From Paenibacillus eucommiae (GTDB lineage Bacteria > Bacillota > Bacilli > Paenibacillales > NBRC-103111), in the NCBI RefSeq assembly GCF_017874215.1, contig NZ_JAGGLB010000012.1:1-64000 (forward strand): 64,000 nucleotides of DNA. The letters run 5' to 3'. Position 1 is the stretch's first letter, and each line of letters starts with the position of its first letter. Below, piece after piece: positions 31,641 to 39,230 of the stretch. The notes below the pieces were generated by a model that had not been told where the DNA came from, did not search any database, and saw nothing but the letters and a program-made list of their open reading frames with translations. The position numbers were made by a program, and so were the translations under genes.

Positions 31641-33947
31641 TCACACTTCCGCCACGTGTCCCATGAGGCCCAGCTCACCTTCCAGGAAAGTCAAATCTTC
31701 TTGCAGCAGCTCGATTTTCTTTTTCAGCATCATAGGACTGGACGGGAACAAGCCTTCGAAGCGCAGCGCCAAATCAAGCCATGGTGCCTCAGCATAAAGC
31801 GGCTCAGCCCGCTTGGCATTGTCCAGCTCAGCCCGCGCGATTGCCAGCATTTGCTTCTTCAATTCCTTTTGACCAGCAGCTTCCCCAGCCTTGATCCGCT
31901 CCTTCAAATGCAGGAAATGGTAAGTGTTGCGGGTTGTCACTAAGGTCCGGTAAACAAACTCGCTAAGCACCTGCTCCTCACGGAACAGCTCACCAGGCAC
32001 GCCCTCCTGCACACCAGCAGCCGCGATTGCTTCATACTGCTTCACAGCTTCCCCTGCATAATAAGCCGCCTTGTCAAACTCGCGCAAAGCAACCTCCCAG
32101 TAGTCAGTACCCGCTTCGAGACGCATCATCCCCTTAAGATCAAAAAGCTGGCTATGCACCACACTGTGACGGGCCATCCTGATCGATTCGGAAAACGTTT
32201 CCTCCATTTCCTGTAGAAAATACAGCTCAGCAATAAATTCAGGAAGCTCATCAGCCCTTTGGCGCAGCAGGAGAGGATGGGCGGGACCAATAAATTCCGG
32301 ACCGGAAAAATAAGGAGGAATGAACGGGTAGCGCCCAGCGCTTTCGCTCATATTCGCCCATGCCGCAATCATGCCTTCCGCATGCTTGCCGAAATCCCGT
32401 TCCGCCAGCATGCGCACAATGTTTGCAGCGTCCAGCTCCGGCATCCAGTTCATCCACCAGCCGATTTCTTCCGCACGCGATCCCCACATGCCAAAAAACA
32501 TCCATGCCTGCAGAACACCACTCGGCTGTGTGTCACGAACATGGCTCCACTTTTCAGCGATTCGCTGCATGCTCGGAAAATAAGGAATGTGGAACGCTTC
32601 CAAGCCTATCGCCGTTTCGGATTTTACGAAAAGTCTGGAGTTCTTGTCCTGCAAAATATTTATTTGCGCCAGCAAGTTATCAGCCGGACCTGTATAATCA
32701 ACGCTGTAATCCCAAATCAGCTTGTGGTATCCGTCCTTTTTCGCCCACTGGTCTTTATCGATCGTATTCAGCCAATCCACCTCATCCGGCAGCGTCTGGA
32801 CAAGCTCTAGCTGAGCTTCGTCAGACGACCATCTGAAGGCGCTGTATGGCCACGCCATAACTGCTGCTTGCGGCTGTGCCCTGTGCACGGCTTCTGCCGT
32901 CACCTTCAGCAGATGGTTCACCACATCCTCCGGTTTCCTTCCTGCACATACCGGACAATCGGTTTTTGCCCCCGGTGCTGTACCTTCCAGATCGGGCCGC
33001 ATAAAACAGTGGTAATAAGATTCTCCCCCAACAATTAAAATAAGGCCGCCAAGCTCTGGAACTTCCTGAAACAAGTTTTCCATTACCTCTTCATGCAAAG
33101 CCAGACTATCCTCTGAAGAAGAGCAAAAGCAATGAATGCTTTGAGCTTTATCCATATTGCCTGCTATTTTGGAGCCGCGAAGCTGTGGACTGCGCTGAAA
33201 AACAGGATGCTTGGAATCCAGCTTCGGACTGACCGCAACATAGTAGAGCTTGACCCCATATTTCCCTGCCCTCTGGGCCGCATCCCTAAGTGTTGCTATA
33301 TTTTGATCATAATCAGCATGATTCAATTCAGGAAAGCTTTCATTTCGTGTGTAGCATAACCAATCCCCGTAAAGCGTCATCGCATTGATGCCTTGATGAA
33401 TAAGCTGACGAAAAGCATCGTCGCTCAAATATTCAGGACTTAAATCAGGTACCAGGAAATTGGCACCGAACGGAGCTTGACTGATCTGCGTATTCCAACG
33501 AGGCTGTTTGCACACGATCCCCGCGGATACAATTGGCGCTTTCTTCTGCATCATCATTTTTTCCAGGTACACGAGACTTGACCAGATTCCCCCGATACTA
33601 GTCGCAGTAATTAGAATTCTGCCCGCTTCCGCCGATATTTCAAAGGCTAGTGTCTCTTCCTCACCATCGGATGCCAGAAGAAACTCAACCGTTTGTTCAG
33701 AATCGTCTGACAAATCCACCTCCATAATCCGCAAGAACTCAGAGAAATCCTCAATAGCCTCCTTCATGCCAGACACCTGCAGATCGCCCTTCACATTCCA
33801 CACTTCTGACAGCTCAATTTCCCCGCTTGCTGCGTGGATGCCCTTATCCCGGTAAACCCATCGATGCGCATTCCGGCGCTGCCGATGCATCGGCGAATGG
33901 TTGGCCGCAAGCAACCTGTCTCTGATCAAAAAAGAATTGTGCATCAT
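31641..33947 (-). CDS. Putative glycoside hydrolase with GH20/GH67-like N-terminal domain
   Basis: A 768-residue cytoplasmic protein. An N-terminal alpha/beta domain (about 60-140) ending in LITATSIGGIWSSLVYLEKM is the accessory fold seen before GH20 and GH67 catalytic barrels. A TIM-barrel-like region follows (about 150-520; GINAMTLYGDWL, GVKLYYVAVSP, GLILIVGGESYYHC, AAVMAWPYSAF, VLQAWMFFGMWGS). GGES is the likely acidic active-site loop. A helical C-terminal region follows to the end, with no known name. A Cys pair (DCPVC) sits after the barrel loop. The exact family and substrate are not recognised; hexosaminidase- or glucuronidase-like action is inferred. ATG pair at the start; an AT-rich palindrome lies 119 bases upstream. 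Confidence 0.65.
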   Translation of the reverse strand: MMHNSFLIRDRLLAANHSPMHRQRRNAHRWVYRDKGIHAASGEIELSEVWNVKGDLQVSGMKEAIEDFSEFLRIMEVDLSDDSEQTVEFLLASDGEEETLAFEISAEAGRILITATSIGGIWSSLVYLEKMMMQKKAPIVSAGIVCKQPRWNTQISQAPFGANFLVPDLSPEYLSDDAFRQLIHQGINAMTLYGDWLCYTRNESFPELNHADYDQNIATLRDAAQRAGKYGVKLYYVAVSPKLDSKHPVFQRSPQLRGSKIAGNMDKAQSIHCFCSSSEDSLALHEEVMENLFQEVPELGGLILIVGGESYYHCFMRPDLEGTAPGAKTDCPVCAGRKPEDVVNHLLKVTAEAVHRAQPQAAVMAWPYSAFRWSSDEAQLELVQTLPDEVDWLNTIDKDQWAKKDGYHKLIWDYSVDYTGPADNLLAQINILQDKNSRLFVKSETAIGLEAFHIPYFPSMQRIAEKWSHVRDTQPSGVLQAWMFFGMWGSRAEEIGWWMNWMPELDAANIVRMLAERDFGKHAEGMIAAWANMSESAGRYPFIPPYFSGPEFIGPAHPLLLRQRADELPEFIAELYFLQEMEETFSESIRMARHSVVHSQLFDLKGMMRLEAGTDYWEVALREFDKAAYYAGEAVKQYEAIAAAGVQEGVPGELFREEQVLSEFVYRTLVTTRNTYHFLHLKERIKAGEAAGQKELKKQMLAIARAELDNAKRAEPLYAEAPWLDLALRFEGLFPSSPMMLKKKIELLQEDLTFLEGELGLMGHVAEV

Positions 33948-34065
33948 AAATCCTAATCACTCCTCTAATGAAATCGATTTCAAATTCAAAATTGGTTTTT
34001 GTACTTATTTCAGAAATTACCATTTCAAACCTTATCCTTGCTCCAATGCTCCAACTCACCATTAC

Positions 34066-34090
34066 ATATCATATATAATATATATGATAT
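34066..34090. promoter_or_regulatory. Perfect 25-bp AT palindrome, candidate operator
   Basis: ATATCATATATA, one central A, then TATATATGATAT: both 12-base arms match exactly. It lies 119 bases upstream of the GH20/GH67-like gene and is convergent with the regulator gene at 34170. It may be bound by the GntR-type regulator encoded nearby. Confidence 0.5.
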
Positions 34091-34169
34091 CCAGGAAAAT
34101 TAGAACATGCATTTTAATTTTGTATAACAGCGTTCTAGAAAATGAATGTGTAGGTTCGTACATTATCGT

Positions 34170-35801
34170 TTATGACCAAAGCCGAGTGAAATGATTTAGC
34201 GTATAACTGCTTGTCCAAGCGTCATCTGAGTTCCAAATGGAACTAAGAAAATGAACGCTTCCGTTTTTTACAGCAGGCAGAGTGCTCCAACCAGGCAGGC
34301 TTTGCAAGTCCTTTTTGACAGCGGGCATATTGTTGGATGGCCGGGCTAAAATAAACAATCTATCCCCTACAGCATATTGTTCTAGAAGATTCGGATCAAC
34401 GTGGATATAATAGTTTCCGTGATTTGGCCGAATGTGCTGTATGTGCTTATCCCTTTTAAAGCCCATCGGATGATAAAGAATTCGTAGTAATCCTCTATTC
34501 CGATGCATTAAATATAGCTTTCTATTAGAGTCATAGAAGAGGACAACTGCTGTTTCCTGTGCAGACTTTCTAGTCTGAAGATCTCTCCATACCTTCTCAC
34601 ATCTGCTATCATATTCCTCCAGCCATTTCTTGGTAATGTCATGTACACCAAGAATTTCACCGAGCTTTCTTAGCCGGCTAGGCATCTCAGCATACTCATT
34701 CAAGCCAACGGTCGGTGCAATTGCACTGGCCTGCGGGCATTGCTCATAGCCGTAACGGCTAAGCAGTACGAGATCTGGGTTAAGTTCACGTACTTTCTCC
34801 AGATTGACTGGAAAACCAATATCCTGTGTCCGCTCCAACGTTCGCTCCAACTGATGGATGACAGGTTCACTGCTGCAGAACCGCAAACTTGCTCCGACAG
34901 GAGCAATCCCCAATGCAAGCAGGTCTCCTAGCGTACTTGCATCGTCGTACACGATACGTTTGGCTGACGAAGGGATGAGCCGTGTTATTCCACGCCAGTC
35001 CGTAACCTGATGCTGATGATTTTGTATACGTGTAAATTGCCCGGGAGATATGCCCATTAATTGCTTGAATCGACGGTTAAAATATTGCTCGTCATCATAG
35101 CCGACTTTGTTGGCAACCTCCCATATCCTTTCATTCGTACTGCTTAAAAGTCTCTTGGCTTCTTCCATTCGCAGATGGGTAATATAGCTGCTTGGATTGC
35201 AGCCAGTCAATTGTTTAAAGCTGCGCAGATATTGCCAGCGTGGGAGATGTGCCCTATCAGCCAACTGCTGTACACTGACATTCATGGAATAACTATTGTG
35301 CAGAAATTGCAGAGTTTCTTCTACAGATTGCTTTGGATCCAAGCATACTTGCTGCTCCTCATGTGTTCGTTGTTCAACTAAAAGGGTAATCAGACATAAA
35401 AAATGTTGCTGCCTCTGCAGCTGAAACACTATATCCTGTTCATTTGGCTTATCAGCAATGCTTTCTGTCCATTTAAGAAGATTTGATAGTGGTAAGTGAG
35501 TTTTTCCAGCAATTGACCTTACAAGCGGATCAGATGCCCCCCGATTTCCCTTCTGTTCTATCGCATTAAAGGTAAACAAATAAAGCCTGCTGGATATATG
35601 CACCTTCAGGCTGCACTGGTGATTCGGCAGAAGAAGTGTACAAGTACCAGGCTCAGCTGTGCTGTTAAACTGCTGGATTTGCATACTCAGCCTTCCTTGT
35701 ATTACGATAAGCAATCTATAATCGTCTGAACTACCCAACTCAAGCGAATCTTCACCGCCATATGTCAAGGTAAGCACATCGGTTAACACAAGCGAGAACA
35801 T
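34170..35801 (-). CDS. AraC regulator with C-terminal siderophore-binding domain (Btr-like), second copy
   Basis: A 543-residue regulator with the same layout as the one at 6229: cupin-like N terminus (about 10-120), AraC double helix-turn-helix (about 168-268; NVSVQQLADRAHLPRWQY, VGYDDEQYFNRRFKQL) and TroA/FepB-type binding domain (about 280-543). It follows a ferric-siderophore lipoprotein gene by 115 bases in the same direction. A hairpin in the gap may partly separate their expression. ATG follows AGGTGG. It is expected to activate the lipoprotein or a distant transporter when loaded with siderophore. The two regulators are clearly paralogous but divergent. Confidence 0.88.
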   Translation of the reverse strand: MFSLVLTDVLTLTYGGEDSLELGSSDDYRLLIVIQGRLSMQIQQFNSTAEPGTCTLLLPNHQCSLKVHISSRLYLFTFNAIEQKGNRGASDPLVRSIAGKTHLPLSNLLKWTESIADKPNEQDIVFQLQRQQHFLCLITLLVEQRTHEEQQVCLDPKQSVEETLQFLHNSYSMNVSVQQLADRAHLPRWQYLRSFKQLTGCNPSSYITHLRMEEAKRLLSSTNERIWEVANKVGYDDEQYFNRRFKQLMGISPGQFTRIQNHQHQVTDWRGITRLIPSSAKRIVYDDASTLGDLLALGIAPVGASLRFCSSEPVIHQLERTLERTQDIGFPVNLEKVRELNPDLVLLSRYGYEQCPQASAIAPTVGLNEYAEMPSRLRKLGEILGVHDITKKWLEEYDSRCEKVWRDLQTRKSAQETAVVLFYDSNRKLYLMHRNRGLLRILYHPMGFKRDKHIQHIRPNHGNYYIHVDPNLLEQYAVGDRLFILARPSNNMPAVKKDLQSLPGWSTLPAVKNGSVHFLSSIWNSDDAWTSSYTLNHFTRLWS

Positions 35802-35860
35802 GTTACCACCTGCCGCATAATTGATGTTTTTTAACTATAGTAAAGGATTCTAGAACTTTT

Positions 35861-35887
35861 AATAGCCACCTTCATGAAAATGAAAGT
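35861..35887 (-). terminator. Hairpin between siderophore lipoprotein and regulator
   Basis: GCCACCTTCAT and ATGAAAGTGGC form an 11-bp stem with one mismatch around GAAA. No T-run follows on the minus strand, so it may be a processing or attenuation hairpin and not a full terminator. Confidence 0.5.
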
Positions 35888-35916
35888 GGCCTCAAATAAT
35901 GTAGAAAAATTAATAT

Positions 35917-36924
35917 CTATTCAAACATATCAGTTTCTAATATTTTTGGGAAATCCTCAATCAGCTTGCGAGTAGCAACCACGTCGCTATCATTGTATTC
36001 AAGAGGAATATAATGGACTTTTCCATTTTTGACAGGCTCCAGGTTTTTAAACACCAAACTTTCCCTTAACTGCTTAAAGCCTTCCTTGGCTTCAACGTTG
36101 TTGTCATAAAGAATGAACAGACGGTCTGCAATCAAAGCGCCTGGCATCGCTTCCTCGCTTATTTCAATATATGGAGAGCCGTTTATCGGATTTAGTGAAG
36201 CCACCTTCTCAGACATTTTGTAGCCAAGAGGATGATTAATAAGATCGAACAAGCCAAAATTTTTCATAAGATACATTTGTTTGTTCCAATAGTACACGAC
36301 GACAGCTGCGGTCTCATTCTCTCCAATTTTCCCCTGCTCTCGCAAGGATTGAAACATCTTCTCCGTTTTTCCCTCTAATTCATTAATGATGGCTTGAGCC
36401 TCTTTTTCCTTGCCGACCACTTCACCAATTGTCGTAAGGCGATCCTTGAGGGGCAAGGATTCATCAAAGGTAGCGACAGGCCCGATTTTGCTCAACATGT
36501 TATATTCATCAGTTTGCGTCTCATAACCCAGAATTATCAACTCAGGGGATAAGCTCAGAACCGTTTCAAGGTTGGTAGGCATTCCGATATCTGGGGCCTG
36601 CTTGCTTAAACGATCCTGGATTGGTTTTAAAATAGATGAGTTTTGCAAATAGCGATGAGGATAACCTAACGGTTCATAGCCCAATTCTAGCAAATCAATG
36701 ACAGCCCCTGAACCTGCAGCAACAACAATTTTTTGTGGATTAGCAGGGAGTGTGACTTCACGCCCTTCAAAATCAGTGTACTTTTTCGTCACTGCTGCAG
36801 TTTCCTTGGCAGCGTTTGAACCTGTAGCAGTAGGCGCTATAGTATTGCTCTGTGTCTGAGATCCACAGGCACAAAGCAGGGTGATGCATAGTAATAACAT
36901 AATGGACGATACATAGTTCCTCAT
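35917..36924 (-). CDS. Iron-siderophore substrate-binding lipoprotein, second copy
   Basis: A 335-residue lipoprotein with lipobox LCAC (Cys20) and a short Ser/Thr/Ala linker. The TroA/FepB-type domain contains YTDFEGREVTLPANPQKIVV, the usual entry strand of FeuA/FhuD-like proteins. It binds a ferric siderophore outside the membrane. The ATG at 36924 (MRNYVSSIMLLL) follows TTAGGA; an upstream TTG lies inside the Fur box and would spoil the signal peptide. A Fur box stands 37 bases upstream and a Btr-like regulator gene follows. As with the copy at 8027, permease and ATPase are not encoded here. Confidence 0.9.
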   Translation of the reverse strand: MRNYVSSIMLLLCITLLCACGSQTQSNTIAPTATGSNAAKETAAVTKKYTDFEGREVTLPANPQKIVVAAGSGAVIDLLELGYEPLGYPHRYLQNSSILKPIQDRLSKQAPDIGMPTNLETVLSLSPELIILGYETQTDEYNMLSKIGPVATFDESLPLKDRLTTIGEVVGKEKEAQAIINELEGKTEKMFQSLREQGKIGENETAAVVVYYWNKQMYLMKNFGLFDLINHPLGYKMSEKVASLNPINGSPYIEISEEAMPGALIADRLFILYDNNVEAKEGFKQLRESLVFKNLEPVKNGKVHYIPLEYNDSDVVATRKLIEDFPKILETDMFE

Positions 36925-36960
36925 ATAATTCCTAATCCCCTGTTCACAAATTATTATAAT

Positions 36961-36981
36961 TGATAACAATACTCATTATCA
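36961..36981. promoter_or_regulatory. Fur box of second siderophore module
   Basis: The inverted repeat TGATAA-N9-TTATCA (minus strand TGATAATGAGTATTG and so on) matches the 19-base Fur consensus at 15 positions. It lies directly upstream of the lipoprotein gene. Confidence 0.85.
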
Positions 36982-37189
36982 ATTGATAGTTTCAGATTAG
37001 CACATAGTCAAATCAGTAACAATGGATTTTTGATAGGATTTTTGTACAGGTTGTACCGTTATCACACATGGGTTTGGGTATATCCTTGCAAGCATTCCCG
37101 CCGCGCTGCTCCGAACCCCTGGATTGGCAGTCGCTTTGATGTTAAGCACAGTTTTTCCCTATCGTCACTATCCCTTCTTTACTCAGGAA
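36982..37189. other. Intergenic, no gene seen
   Basis: Between the Fur box and repeat copy B no coding frame, promoter or hairpin was recognised. Confidence 0.35.
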
Positions 37190-37612
37190 AGCAACCTCTG
37201 CTGACTTAACGATGTTTTTCATCGCTAAAAAGTACCAGGTCGACTCCACAACCTTATTTAACGATGAAAAACATCGTTAAATGGCAGAACCTCTTGGTTG
37301 TAACCGCTGGCGGGGCCGATCTTCAGTCCCAGCGGCTTGGCCCGCGGGGAAATCTCCTTCCATCCAGAGAAAAACCCTTGCTGGCTGTCCGTTTGAGCTA
37401 GGTGTTCGTGTGATTCGTGCGATTGTAGCTAAAGAGAGGGAATGGCTGTGGGCGAAGGAGCGGTAGCGTCCGCCTTTAAAGATTTGTTCCTACCTCCTCA
37501 TGTATACCATTCAAGGGAACAAATCTTTAACAGCGGCTGGAGCCCACAGCCATTCCCTCCGCAACGCAATCAAGTCACGAACACGCACCTCAAAAGGCGC
37601 CGCAAGGTGTTT
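37190..37612 (+). repeat. Dispersed giant-hairpin element, copy B
   Basis: Full-length copy. Two ACGATG hairpins (about 37205-37228 and 37259-37280) precede the CTTCAGTCCCAGCGGCTTGG block and the giant palindrome. GAGGGAATGGCTGTGGGC (37436-37453) pairs perfectly with 37542-37559, and AAAGATTTGTTCC (37478-37490) with 37516-37528. Outer arms (TTTGAG...GTGTTCGTG and CACGAACACG...CTCAAA) continue the fold. It stops about 14 bases after the TetR stop codon. Apparent ORFs in it shift frame between copies. Confidence 0.88.
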
Positions 37613-37625
37613 TTGTTAAACTGTT

Positions 37626-38219
37626 TTATAAGCGATGTGAATCAATCAACGTGGCTGCCGTATGAACTAAATCAGTCGACGGACTATCCGCTCCAAAAAA
37701 ACGGGAAGATATACAAAACCCTTCCAGGAACACAAACAGCTGGCGGGCAAGGAGTCCGGGTGACTTCAATCCAGCCTGTTCACATATAGATTCCAAGCGC
37801 TTAATGATCGATTGCTTGTGGTCAACAGCCGATTTATTCGCCATATGCTCGGGAAATGGAAACTCTACAGCCACGGCCTGATAAAGACAGAACGTCGACT
37901 GGGGGGACATGGGATGCCGCTTTGCAACGGCTTCGAATATGGCGAGGAGCTGCTGCTCCGGTTGTTTAATGCCATGAATTGTATGCTCAAACCATTCCCA
38001 GTACATCTCGCCGGACCGCTCCAAGATAGCAAAGATCAGGTGATCCTTCGAAGGGAAATGCTTGTACATCGTCATTTTGGTAATTCCCGCTTCAGCTACA
38101 ATCGTATCGACACCAACAGCATGGAACCCTCTTTCAAAAAATAATCTGCTTGCAGTAACCAGCAGCTGCTCCCGCGCAGCTGATTTCTTACCCTCAGTTT
38201 TGTTCAAGTAAACATTCAC
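37626..38219 (-). CDS. TetR-family transcriptional repressor
   Basis: A 197-residue repressor. The N-terminal helix-turn-helix (about 12-58) reads LFFERGFHAVGVDTIVAEAG then ITKMTMYKHFPSK, a clear TetR signature. The helical C-terminal domain presumably binds a small hydrophobic ligand. It is divergent from the NADP-oxidoreductase gene, and two matching inverted repeats in the 115-base gap overlap the oxidoreductase promoter. The start at 38219 has GAGGTG very close; a TTG 12 bases downstream has better spacing. Repeat copy B follows its stop codon. Confidence 0.9.
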   Translation of the reverse strand: MNVYLNKTEGKKSAAREQLLVTASRLFFERGFHAVGVDTIVAEAGITKMTMYKHFPSKDHLIFAILERSGEMYWEWFEHTIHGIKQPEQQLLAIFEAVAKRHPMSPQSTFCLYQAVAVEFPFPEHMANKSAVDHKQSIIKRLESICEQAGLKSPGLLARQLFVFLEGFCISSRFFGADSPSTDLVHTAATLIDSHRL

Positions 38220-38257
38220 CTCTTATATCTGCATCCTTATAGTGTGATCTCTTATAG

Positions 38258-38286
38258 TTGACATTATACAGATCGGTATGTATACT
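38258..38286 (+). promoter_or_regulatory. SigA promoter of oxidoreductase gene
   Basis: Perfect TTGACA (38258-38263), a 17-base spacer and TATACT (38281-38286). The spacer is almost wholly covered by the first TetR operator, giving a classic steric-repression layout. Confidence 0.92.
38266..38283. promoter_or_regulatory. TetR operator site 1
   Basis: ATACAGATCGGTATGTAT: arms ATACA and TGTAT with a partly symmetric centre. It lies inside the -35/-10 spacer and touches the -10. Confidence 0.85.
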
Positions 38287-38298
38287 GTCAAAGTAAGT

Positions 38299-38316
38299 AT
38301 ACAGACCTGTATGTAT
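38299..38316. promoter_or_regulatory. TetR operator site 2
   Basis: ATACAGACCTGTATGTAT shares 15 of 18 bases with site 1. The centres are 33 bases apart, about three helical turns, so two dimers would sit on the same face of the DNA. It lies just downstream of the expected transcription start. Confidence 0.85.
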
Positions 38317-38334
38317 AATAAAAGGAGGAAACAC

Positions 38335-38979
38335 ATGAAAATTGGAGTTATCGGTTCCGGGAATGCCGGGCAAACGTTGGGCAGCGCACTAGTTAAACAA
38401 GGTCATGAGGTCAAACTGGGTACGAGAAGCATTCCGAAGCTGGACGAATGGCTTCAGCAAATAAACGACGATAGAGCTAGCGCCGGTTCTTTCCAAGATG
38501 CTGCTAAGCATGGCGATATTATCATTAACGCGACTGCTGGAGCAGGGGCTTTAGAAGCGCTGCACGCAGCGGGCAGCGCCAATTTGCAAGGCAAAATTTT
38601 GATCGATGTTTCTCTTCCTCTGGATTTCTCAGAAGGTGCATTGCGTCTGTTCGTTGTGAACACCGATTCTTTGGGGGAACAAATTCAACGTGCCTTTCCG
38701 GATGTGAAAGTTGTGAAAACCCTGAATACGGTAGCCTCAGCCTTAATGGTAAACCCACGCAGCCTTGCGGATGGTCAGCACGATCTGTTCATTAGCGGAA
38801 ATGATGCAGCTGCCCGAAACGAAGTCATAGGATATTTGAAGGAATGGTTCGGATGGGAGAGCATTATCGATTTGGGCGACATCACTTCAGCACGCAGCAC
38901 CGAAATGCTGTTTGCTCTTTTAGTCAGAGTTCATATGTCTCTTGGCCACTCTAATTTTAACTTTAAAGTTGTGCGCTAA
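38335..38979 (+). CDS. NAD(P)-binding oxidoreductase (F420-dependent reductase-like)
   Basis: A 214-residue Rossmann-fold protein of the F420:NADP oxidoreductase-like group (NAD_binding 10/F420_oxidored). The N terminus MKIGVIGSGNAGQTLGSAL is the dinucleotide-binding loop. LGTRSIPK is the usual NADP-selective segment, and VKTLNTVASALMVNPRS a family-typical motif. The ATG at 38335 follows AAAGGAGG; an upstream in-frame ATG lies within the operator. It is controlled by the adjacent TetR repressor. The substrate is unknown; such pairs are often induced by electrophiles or quinones. Confidence 0.88.
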   Translation: MKIGVIGSGNAGQTLGSALVKQGHEVKLGTRSIPKLDEWLQQINDDRASAGSFQDAAKHGDIIINATAGAGALEALHAAGSANLQGKILIDVSLPLDFSEGALRLFVVNTDSLGEQIQRAFPDVKVVKTLNTVASALMVNPRSLADGQHDLFISGNDAAARNEVIGYLKEWFGWESIIDLGDITSARSTEMLFALLVRVHMSLGHSNFNFKVVR

Positions 38980-38989
38980 AAGGGATGTA

Positions 38990-39165
38990 AAGGTTATGGA
39001 CATGAGTTCCGCTATTTTACCATTTTTCTCTTTTTCGCGAGAGTTACGGACCTACGTTCCGTTATTTTCCTTAGATTTATGATTTTGGCGCGGTTTCAGC
39101 ATCAATAGCGGCTTTCATGTCCGTAAGGCAGCAAAAAAACCTTGAATTGCTAAAATAACGGATCT
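38990..39165. repeat. Three ~21-bp GGAC...CCGYTATTTT repeats
   Basis: GGACATGAGTTCCGCTATTTT (near 38998) and GGACCTACGTTCCGTTATTTT (near 39048) are direct repeats. AAATAACGGATCTGAGTCC (near 39143) is a third copy inverted. A fourth partial word (CATGTCCGTAA) lies near 39117. They fill the gap between the convergent oxidoreductase and GH2 genes. Confidence 0.75.
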
Positions 39166-39187
39166 GAGTCCACAAAAAAATGAAGAA

Positions 39188-39209
39188 GGGAAGGGCTAGA
39201 GCCCTTCCC
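39188..39209 (-). terminator. Terminator of GH2 gene
   Basis: GGGAAGGGCT and AGCCCTTCCC form a 10-bp stem around AG. On the minus strand an ATTTTTTT run follows a short TTCTTC spacer. Confidence 0.8.
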
Positions 39210-39230
39210 CACCAATTTCAGCATCTTAAC

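Noticed and set aside
32259-32810. 183-codon and neighbouring open frames opposite the GH20/GH67-like gene
   Set aside because: They are antisense to a long gene with coherent domain structure and have no family features.
36925-36969. Upstream TTG start for the second siderophore lipoprotein
   Set aside because: It lies in the Fur box, lacks a ribosome site and would put a charged extension before the signal peptide.
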